NCBI GenBank assembly: GCA_910577555.1
Contig: CAJTLF010000006.1
Location: 1 to 64,000 of the forward strand
Direction of reading: 5' to 3'
Source of the DNA: an uncultured Christensenella sp.
Lineage (GTDB): Bacteria > Bacillota > Clostridia > Christensenellales > Borkfalkiaceae
Length of the DNA: 64,000 nucleotides
Both the position numbers and the translations under genes were made by a program. Shown here one piece after another: positions 58,146 to 64,000 of the stretch. Numbering within the stretch: position 1 is the first letter of the stretch; each line of letters starts with the position of its first letter. The notes beneath the pieces were generated by a model. The model worked only from the letters and a program-made list of their open reading frames with translations, ran no database searches and was not told where the DNA came from.

Positions 58146-59255
58146 ATGCGTTTTAATCAATTGCCTACGCCCGTTTACGTCGTGGACGAAGAGCGGCTCA
58201 AAAAAAATCTTGAAATATTGCGCGGCGTTCGCGAACGCACGGGCTGTAAAATTCTGCTCGCGCAAAAGGCTTTTTCGTGTTATACTTTTTATCCGCTTAT
58301 TTCCGAATATCTCGACGGGTGTACGGCAAGCGGGCTTTACGAAGCAAAGCTTTCTTTCGAAGAGATGAAGGGCGAAAATCACGTTTTTTGCCCCGCGTAT
58401 CTCGACGGCGAGTTTGACGAGATTGCGCGCATATGCGACCATATCGTTTTCAATTCATTAAGGCAATACGAAAAATTTGCGCCGCGTGCCAAGGGCGCAA
58501 GCTTGGGACTGCGCATTAATCCCGAATTTTCTACGCAGGGCGGGGGCATTTACGACCCCTGCGCGCCCTTTTCGCGGCTGGGTATAACAAAGGCACAGTT
58601 TAAATATTTGCCCGACGGCGTGCGGGGCTTTCATATCCACACGCTGTGCGAGCAGGGTGCGGAAGATTTGGCGGAAACATTAAAGGCTTTTGAGAAGAAC
58701 TTCGGCGAGTATTTTAAAAAGTTGGAGTGGTTAAATCTCGGCGGCGGGCATCATATAACCCGCGACGGGTACGATATCAAGCTTTTGGAGAGCGAGATTA
58801 CGCGGCTTTCGGATAAATACGGATTGCAGATTTATCTTGAACCGGGTGAAGCAGTTGCGCTGAACGCGGGATATCTTCATACCAAAGTGCTTGAAATAGT
58901 TAAAAACGGAATGGATATTGCTATTTTGGACGCGTCCGCCGAATGCCATATGCCCGACGTTCTGGAAATGCCCTACCGTCCGCCGCTTAAAGATAGCGGA
59001 AAACCCGACGAGAAAAAGTATATTTACCGCCTTTCGTCGCGCACCTGTCTTGCGGGCGATATCATAGGCGATTACTCTTTCGATAAGCCCTTGAACGAAG
59101 GGGATATATTGTCGTTTGAAGATATGGCGATATATTCAATGGTTAAAAACAACACCTTTAACGGTATGCCGTTGCCCGCAATTGCGGCAAAGCGCGGCGA
59201 AAATTACGAGATTTTGAAAACTTTCGGATATTCCGATTTTAAAAACAGATTATGA
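58146..59255 (+). CDS. nspC: Carboxynorspermidine decarboxylase
   Basis: PLP-dependent alanine-racemase-fold decarboxylase of 369 residues that turns carboxyspermidine/carboxynorspermidine into spermidine/norspermidine. PLP Lys lies in ILLAQKAFSCYTF. The Gly-rich phosphate site is WLNLGGGHHIT, YLEPGEAVALNAGY carries active-site residues, and SSRTCLAGDIIGDY holds the Cys contributed across the dimer. The stop overlaps the agmatine deiminase start (ATGA), so translation is coupled. Confidence 0.96.
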   Translation: MRFNQLPTPVYVVDEERLKKNLEILRGVRERTGCKILLAQKAFSCYTFYPLISEYLDGCTASGLYEAKLSFEEMKGENHVFCPAYLDGEFDEIARICDHIVFNSLRQYEKFAPRAKGASLGLRINPEFSTQGGGIYDPCAPFSRLGITKAQFKYLPDGVRGFHIHTLCEQGAEDLAETLKAFEKNFGEYFKKLEWLNLGGGHHITRDGYDIKLLESEITRLSDKYGLQIYLEPGEAVALNAGYLHTKVLEIVKNGMDIAILDASAECHMPDVLEMPYRPPLKDSGKPDEKKYIYRLSSRTCLAGDIIGDYSFDKPLNEGDILSFEDMAIYSMVKNNTFNGMPLPAIAAKRGENYEILKTFGYSDFKNRL

Positions 59256-60334
59256 CCGAACTGAAAAAAGACGTATTTTATATGCCTGCTGAGTATGCGC
59301 CGCACTGTGCAACCGTAATGATTTGGTGCGAGCGCGGCGGTAGCTGGAACTACGGCGCGAAGCCTGCCCGCCCCGTTTTTGCAAGCGCGATTAAGGAAAT
59401 TTGCGCGGGTGAAAAGGTGTATCTCGCCGTTTCGCCTACGGGCAGAAAGAGTGCGGAAGAATACCTTTCAAAAGAAATTGCCGGCGGCGCGGTTGAGCTT
59501 TTGGATATCGAAACGGACGACTGCTGGGCGCGGGATATTGCGCCGACCTTCGTAACGGACGGCAAGCGGTTGCGCGGCATTGACTGGAAGTTCAACGCGT
59601 GGGGCGGAGAATATAACGGGCTTTACGACGATTACGCGAACGACGACGCCTTTGCGGCAAAGCTTTGCGAAAAGTTGGGCGTGGAAAGCTTTTCCGCCCG
59701 CCCTTTCGTTCTCGAAGGCGGGTCTATACATTCCAACGGAAAGGGAACGGTGATAACCACCGAAGAATGTCTTTTATCCAAGGGGCGCAATCCGGAGCTT
59801 AATAAAGCCGAAATAGAAAGCAAGCTGAAAGAATATCTGGGCGCAAAGCGGGTGATATGGCTGCCTTACGGTGTGGTTGGCGACGAAACCGACGGACACG
59901 TTGACAATATCTGCGCGTTCGCTGACGAAAATACCGTGCTTTTGGGCTGGACGGATATTGACGGCGGGCAGAAAGAGCGGTGCAAAGCAAATTTGCTCGT
60001 TTTGGAAAATGCGGGAATAAAAGTTATAAAGCTGCCCTTCCCCGAAAAGCCCGTAAAATTTTCACAGAGCGATTTGGACGGGTTTAAGTATGCGGACGGG
60101 GAAGCGGAACGGAGCTTGGACGAAGTTCTCGCCGCATCATACGTAAATTTTTATATAAGCAACGCCGCCGTTATAGTGCCGCAATTCGGCGATAAAAACG
60201 ATAAAGTCGCGCTTGAAATAATAAAAAGCGCGTTTAAAGACAGAAAGACGGTTGGCATACTTGCAACGGAAATAATAAAGGGCGGCGGCAATTTCCATTG
60301 CCTTACGCAACAGATACCGCTTTTGCGCAAATAA
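59252..60334 (+). CDS. aguA: Agmatine deiminase
   Basis: Hydrolyses agmatine to N-carbamoylputrescine and ammonia (360 residues, Porphyromonas-type PAD superfamily). Catalytic elements are visible: ETDDCWARDIAPTFV (Asp), VGDETDGHVDNICAF (His-Asp), and the nucleophile Cys in GGGNFHCLTQQIP close to the C-terminus. FNAWGGEYNGLYDDYAND is a family signature. It overlaps nspC by 4 bp and precedes aguB by 22 bp, completing arginine to putrescine with speA. Confidence 0.97.
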   Translation: MTELKKDVFYMPAEYAPHCATVMIWCERGGSWNYGAKPARPVFASAIKEICAGEKVYLAVSPTGRKSAEEYLSKEIAGGAVELLDIETDDCWARDIAPTFVTDGKRLRGIDWKFNAWGGEYNGLYDDYANDDAFAAKLCEKLGVESFSARPFVLEGGSIHSNGKGTVITTEECLLSKGRNPELNKAEIESKLKEYLGAKRVIWLPYGVVGDETDGHVDNICAFADENTVLLGWTDIDGGQKERCKANLLVLENAGIKVIKLPFPEKPVKFSQSDLDGFKYADGEAERSLDEVLAASYVNFYISNAAVIVPQFGDKNDKVALEIIKSAFKDRKTVGILATEIIKGGGNFHCLTQQIPLLRK

Positions 60335-60356
60335 GCGGTTACTATCGGTGAACGTT

Positions 60357-61232
60357 ATGAGAAAAGTAAAAATAGCCTGCGTACAGATGCAGTGCGGAGA
60401 AAATCCCGACGAAAATATAAAAAGCGCGGCGGCTTTCGTTAAGGAAGGCGCGGCAAGCGGCGCGAATATAATTCTTCTGCCCGAGCTTTTCGAGCGGCGT
60501 TATTTTTGTCAGGAACGCAATTACGACTATTATTCCTTTGCCCAAAGCGTGGAAGAGAACGCGGCGGTAAAGTATTTTACACCCATTTCAAAGCAGTTGG
60601 GCGTGGTTATACCTGTAAGCTTTTACGAGCGTGACGGCAACGTTTTATATAATTCCGTGGCTGTACTCGACTGTGGGAAGCTGCTCGGGGTTTACCGTAA
60701 AACGCATATTCCCGACGACCATTACTATCAGGAAAAGTTTTATTTTACCCCCGGCAATACGGGTTTTAAAACATTTAAAACGACTTTCGGCACGATTGGC
60801 GTGGGAATTTGCTGGGACCAGTGGTTTGCGGAAACGGCGCGTTGCCTTGCGTTAAACGGCGCGGAAATTCTGTTTTACCCGACTGCTATCGGCAGTGAAC
60901 CCATACTCGGCACGGACAGCGCGGGGCATTGGCAGAGAGTTATGCAGGGACACGCGGCGACCAATCTCGTACCCGTTGCGGCGGCAAACCGCATAGGTAC
61001 GGAAACGGTCGTGCCTACGGCGGCGAACGGCAGGCAGAGTTCTTCGCTCACCTTTTACGGCTCGTCGTTTATTACGGATAATACGGGCGATAAAATAGCT
61101 GAGCTTGGTAAAACGGAGCAGGGGCTTATTTACGGCGAATACAACCTTGACGAGTATGCCAACGCGCGGTTGGAATGGGGGCTTTTCCGCGACCGCCGCC
61201 CCGAAACGTATAAGGAGATAATAAATAAATGA
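60357..61232 (+). CDS. aguB: N-carbamoylputrescine amidase
   Basis: Nitrilase-superfamily hydrolase that releases putrescine from N-carbamoylputrescine (291 residues). The Glu-Lys-Cys triad is visible: Glu in ILLPELFER, Lys in YRKTHIPDDHYYQEKFYF, Cys in GVGICWDQWFAE. AANRIGTE is also typical of AguB. I use ATG 60357, with GGTGA 6 nt upstream, rather than the in-frame GTG at 60348. It overlaps the next acetyltransferase gene by 4 bp. Confidence 0.96.
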   Translation: MRKVKIACVQMQCGENPDENIKSAAAFVKEGAASGANIILLPELFERRYFCQERNYDYYSFAQSVEENAAVKYFTPISKQLGVVIPVSFYERDGNVLYNSVAVLDCGKLLGVYRKTHIPDDHYYQEKFYFTPGNTGFKTFKTTFGTIGVGICWDQWFAETARCLALNGAEILFYPTAIGSEPILGTDSAGHWQRVMQGHAATNLVPVAAANRIGTETVVPTAANGRQSSSLTFYGSSFITDNTGDKIAELGKTEQGLIYGEYNLDEYANARLEWGLFRDRRPETYKEIINK

Positions 61233-61732
61233 CTACTGAAATAAGAGCGTGGCGTATAGACGACGCTCCCGCGCTTGCGGAAATTTTGAACAATAAGAAA
61301 ATACACGATAATCTGCGTGACGGCTTGCCATATCCGTATACTGAAAAGGACGCGGAAGAATATATTTCGGCTATGCTTTCGGCAGATAAAAACAAGTCGT
61401 TTGCGTTTGCAATAATTTGCGACGGTAACGTTGCGGGTAGCGTAGGCGTTTTTCGCAGGGACAATATACATCGTAAAACGGGTGAACTCGGTTATTATCT
61501 GGGCGAAAATTACTGGAATAAGGGCGTTACTACCGAAGCGGTGAAAGCTATTTGTAAGTTGGTTTTCGAAAATTCGGATATAATACGAATTTTTGCGGAA
61601 CCGTTCGCGCGCAACGCCCCGTCGTGCCGTGTGCTTGAAAAGGCGGGTTTCGTTTGCGAAGGAGTTCTGAAATGCGACGCCGTAAAAAACGGCGTGGTGG
61701 AAGACGTTAAAATGTACGCGCTTTTAAAGTAA
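61229..61732 (+). CDS. GNAT-family N-acetyltransferase (RimJ/RimL-like)
   Basis: Acetyl-CoA-dependent transferase of 167 residues in the RimJ/RimL/Acetyltransf_3 group. It shows LGYYLGENYWNKGVTTEAVKAI (motif A) and IFAEPFARNAPSCRVLEKAGF (motif B), followed by a short EGVLKCDAVKNG end. It overlaps aguB by 4 bp, so it is translated as part of the polyamine operon. This suggests, but does not show, polyamine acetylation; the family also modifies ribosomal proteins and small molecules. It is the last gene before the terminator. Confidence 0.85.
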   Translation: MTTEIRAWRIDDAPALAEILNNKKIHDNLRDGLPYPYTEKDAEEYISAMLSADKNKSFAFAIICDGNVAGSVGVFRRDNIHRKTGELGYYLGENYWNKGVTTEAVKAICKLVFENSDIIRIFAEPFARNAPSCRVLEKAGFVCEGVLKCDAVKNGVVEDVKMYALLK

Positions 61733-61750
61733 ATATAATAAAAAAAATAT

Positions 61751-61783
61751 ATCCCCCGCGGCTATTGCCGCGGGGGATTTTTT
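61751..61783. terminator. Bidirectional terminator, polyamine operon / nifJ
   Basis: Twelve-bp stem ATCCCCCGCGGC/GCCGCGGGGGAT (61751-61762 / 61767-61778) with a TATT loop, T-rich right flank and A-rich left flank. Confidence 0.93.
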
Positions 61784-61804
61784 AGAATTACTGTTTAATT
61801 GATA

Positions 61805-64000
61805 TTATTCTTTGCCTGCAAGTTTTTTGTAGCCTGCAAGTCTTTCCTTAGCGGATTCTTCGGTCTGTCTGAACAGTTCGCCCGCAACTTCCGCGCCCTG
61901 GGTTTTAACGAGCGACGCATATCTGGTTTCGCCCGCAAGGAACGCCTGATAGTCACCCTTAGGCTCTTTGCTGTCGAGCGTGAATACTTCGCCGTCGGGG
62001 TTGTATCTGTAAAGCTGCCAGTATCCGCAGTCAACAGCCGCCTTTTCTTCGAGCTGGCTCTTGGTCATATTGATGCCGTGGTTGATGCAGGGAGCGTAGC
62101 AGATGATAATCGAAGGGCCGTGGTATGCTTCGGCTTCGGAAATCGCTTTAAGGAACTGGGCGGGGTCGGAACCCATTGCGCACTGCGCAACGTAAACGTA
62201 TCCGTAGGACTTGGCAATCATACCCAAATCCTTTTTCTTGATTCTCTTGCCCGCGGACGCGAATTTTGCAACCGCGCCGATGTTGGTCGCCTTACTTGCC
62301 TGACCGCCCGTGTTGGAGTAAACTTCGGTGTCGAGCACTAAAACGTTTACGTCTTCGCCGCAAGCGAGTACGTGGTCTAAGCCGCCGTAGCCGATATCGT
62401 AAGCCCAGCCGTCGCCGCCGAATATCCAGATTGATTTCTTTGCAAGGCAGTCTTTGTCGGCAAGAATTTCTTTAACGAGTCCGTCGCTTTCGCAACCGCA
62501 ACCGTTGCACTGTTCGAGAGCTTCGATAAGAGCCGCGCTCGCTTTCTTGGAAGCTTCTCTGTCGTCGAACGCCGCAAGATAGTCTGTTACGACCTTGTTT
62601 CCGTTCCAAAGCTCGGCAAGTTTTTCAACTTTACCCTTAATCGCGTTTCTTCTTGCGGAATATGCAAGGTTCATTCCGTAGCCGAATTCTGCGTTGTCTT
62701 CGAACAGCGAGTTTGCCCAAGCGGGTCCGTGACCCTTCTTGTTGGTGGTGTAAGGGCAAGTGGGTGAAGAGCCGCCGTAAATGGACGAGCAACCCGTTGC
62801 GTTGGCGATAATCATATCTTCGCCGAACAGCTGGGTTATTACCTTTACGTAAGGGGTTTCGCCGCAACCTGCGCACGCGCCCGAGAACTCGAACAGCGGG
62901 GTGCAGAACTGGCAGCCCTTAACGGTGGTCTTTTTGAATTTGGAAGTATCGACTTCGGGAAGCTCGACGGTGTATTCCCAGTTTTCCGCTTCGCCCTTTT
63001 CAAGGCTTTCGGCAAGGGGAACCATCTTGATTGCTCCGCCGTCTTTAACGGGGCAAACGGTTGCGCACACGCCGCAACCCATACAGTCAAGGGGAGAAAC
63101 CTGCATTTTATACTCGTATCCGGGCAAGCCGATAGCCGCTTTGGTTTCGAGAGTTGCGGGTTTGGATTCGCCGCTCTTTACGAGTGCGGGTCTCAAGCAG
63201 GAGTGGGGGCATACGAACGAGCAGGTGCCGCACTGTATGCACTTGTCCACGATGATTTCGGGTACGAGAACGGCAACGCCGCGCTTTTCGTATTTGGTGG
63301 TGCCGGTGGGAACGTGACCGTCGGCGTTGAACTGCGACGACTTGAGCTTGTCGCCTTCAAGGTAAAGAATAGGCTTAATAATTTCCTGATAGTAGGAGTT
63401 GTCGTGACCCTTTACCATTTCCGCGCCCGTGGTTGCGTTTGCCCAAGCCGCGGGTACGTCTATTTTAATAAGGTTGTCGCCCGCCGCCGCGTCTATTGCG
63501 TTATAGTTCATCTGAACTACGGCGTCACCCTTTCTGCCGAACGACTTTTTAGCCATATACTTCATGTATTCGATAGCTTTGTCGTAGGGCATAATCTGGG
63601 GATTTACGCGGAAGAACGCGGACTGTAAAATGGTGTTCGTTCTGCCTTTAAGTCCGAGCTCGCCTGCAATTTTGATTGCGTCGATAACGTAAAGGTTGAT
63701 TTTCTTCTTCGCGATGTCCTGCTTAACCTTCGCGGGCAGGAATTCTTCCAAAGCCGCAACGGTGGTCGCGTTTGTATTGATAAGGAACGTGCCGCCCTGC
63801 TTGATGTCGCCCGTCATATCGTAACGTGTTACGTACGAGGGGTTGGAGCATTGAACGAAGTCCGCGCTGTCGATTAAATATTCCGACTGAATGGGCTTGT
63901 CGCCGAAACGAAGGTGGGAAACGGTGATGCCGCCCGACTTCTTACTGTCGTAGAAGAAGTACGCCTGAGCGTGCTTTTCGGTGTGGTCGCCTATAATCTT
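61805..64000 (-). CDS. nifJ: Pyruvate:ferredoxin (flavodoxin) oxidoreductase, 5'-truncated by the window
   Basis: Oxidises pyruvate to acetyl-CoA and CO2 with reduction of ferredoxin. 731 codons are visible; the frame is open to the window edge, so the N-terminal pyrimidine-binding domain (over 400 residues) lies outside. Seen in order are YFFYDSKKSGGITVSHLR of the domain II end; the gamma-type catalytic region; a 2x4Fe-4S ferredoxin domain with CIQCGTCSFVCPHSC and CMGCGVCATVCP; and the TPP domain with CAGCGETPYVK, FGGDGWAYDIGYGGLDHVL and NTGGQASKAT. The internal Met at 63817 is not the start. An anaerobic fermentative metabolism is implied. Confidence 0.97.
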   Translation of the reverse strand, partial: KIIGDHTEKHAQAYFFYDSKKSGGITVSHLRFGDKPIQSEYLIDSADFVQCSNPSYVTRYDMTGDIKQGGTFLINTNATTVAALEEFLPAKVKQDIAKKKINLYVIDAIKIAGELGLKGRTNTILQSAFFRVNPQIMPYDKAIEYMKYMAKKSFGRKGDAVVQMNYNAIDAAAGDNLIKIDVPAAWANATTGAEMVKGHDNSYYQEIIKPILYLEGDKLKSSQFNADGHVPTGTTKYEKRGVAVLVPEIIVDKCIQCGTCSFVCPHSCLRPALVKSGESKPATLETKAAIGLPGYEYKMQVSPLDCMGCGVCATVCPVKDGGAIKMVPLAESLEKGEAENWEYTVELPEVDTSKFKKTTVKGCQFCTPLFEFSGACAGCGETPYVKVITQLFGEDMIIANATGCSSIYGGSSPTCPYTTNKKGHGPAWANSLFEDNAEFGYGMNLAYSARRNAIKGKVEKLAELWNGNKVVTDYLAAFDDREASKKASAALIEALEQCNGCGCESDGLVKEILADKDCLAKKSIWIFGGDGWAYDIGYGGLDHVLACGEDVNVLVLDTEVYSNTGGQASKATNIGAVAKFASAGKRIKKKDLGMIAKSYGYVYVAQCAMGSDPAQFLKAISEAEAYHGPSIIICYAPCINHGINMTKSQLEEKAAVDCGYWQLYRYNPDGEVFTLDSKEPKGDYQAFLAGETRYASLVKTQGAEVAGELFRQTEESAKERLAGYKKLAGKE

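Overview
The window is a gene-dense bacterial chromosome segment of intermediate GC. It reads as an anaerobic Firmicute (Bacillota) of the class Clostridia. The evidence is pyruvate:ferredoxin oxidoreductase, formate-tetrahydrofolate ligase, an archaeal-type ProRS, a secG-rnr-smpB block, a DUF1540 protein, an SpeA-type arginine decarboxylase with a carboxyspermidine pathway, and intrinsic terminators almost everywhere. A gut lineage such as Christensenellales is possible but is only a guess from gene style. No rRNA, tRNA, CRISPR array, insertion sequence or prophage is visible.

Layout. 1-690: a small membrane protein and a small XRE regulator in divergent orientation. 736-4759 (-): a carbohydrate operon (phosphohexomutase, transketolase, nitroreductase). 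4800-5000: a repeat-rich spacer. 5083-9027 (+): proS, then a TetR-controlled ABC exporter. 9085-10895 (-): metK preceded by an acetyltransferase and a SAM-riboswitch-like leader, divergent from a PflX-type radical SAM gene, an ABC-F ATPase and membrane proteins (to 15092). 15220-21272: glyS (-), then fhs, glnS and a CvpA-like membrane protein (+). 21339-22037: a DUF1540 gene divergent from rplI. 22168-26036 (-): Nudix-LemA-DUF2207-SDR operon. 26216-28771 (+): a UDP-sugar pyrophosphorylase and an HtrA-like lipoprotein. 28842-34924 (-): EamA transporter, secG, rnr, smpB, metY, metA. 35124-40577: two further divergent XRE/membrane-protein modules flanking a pgk-tpiA-gpmI glycolytic operon. 40680-49277: tyrA, a DUF1934-like gene, a metallohydrolase, a degenerate rho, obgE, yhbY, a nadD-yqeK fusion and rsfS. 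49280-53166: deoC, a Dda-like helicase and pgi. 54228-61732 (+): a six-gene polyamine operon plus an acetyltransferase, behind a long structured leader that ends in a terminator. 61805-64000 (-): 5'-truncated nifJ.

How the genes work together. Central carbon flow (pgi, tkt, pgk, tpiA, gpmI, phosphohexomutase, PFOR), C1/methionine metabolism (fhs, metA, metY, metK) and polyamine synthesis (arginine to agmatine to N-carbamoylputrescine to putrescine, then spermidine by the carboxyspermidine and possibly the SpeE route) are all represented.

The most notable signals are four. (1) The polyamine operon leader, about 230 nt, folds on paper into a closed multi-helix RNA followed by a terminator, and I do not recognise its class. 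(2) A recurring layout places TATAAT 6-8 nt upstream of a start codon with no Shine-Dalgarno, which suggests leaderless mRNAs. (3) Three divergent XRE/small-membrane-protein modules occur, two with clear operator palindromes. (4) A Rho homologue has lost the catalytic Glu and the R-loop motif.
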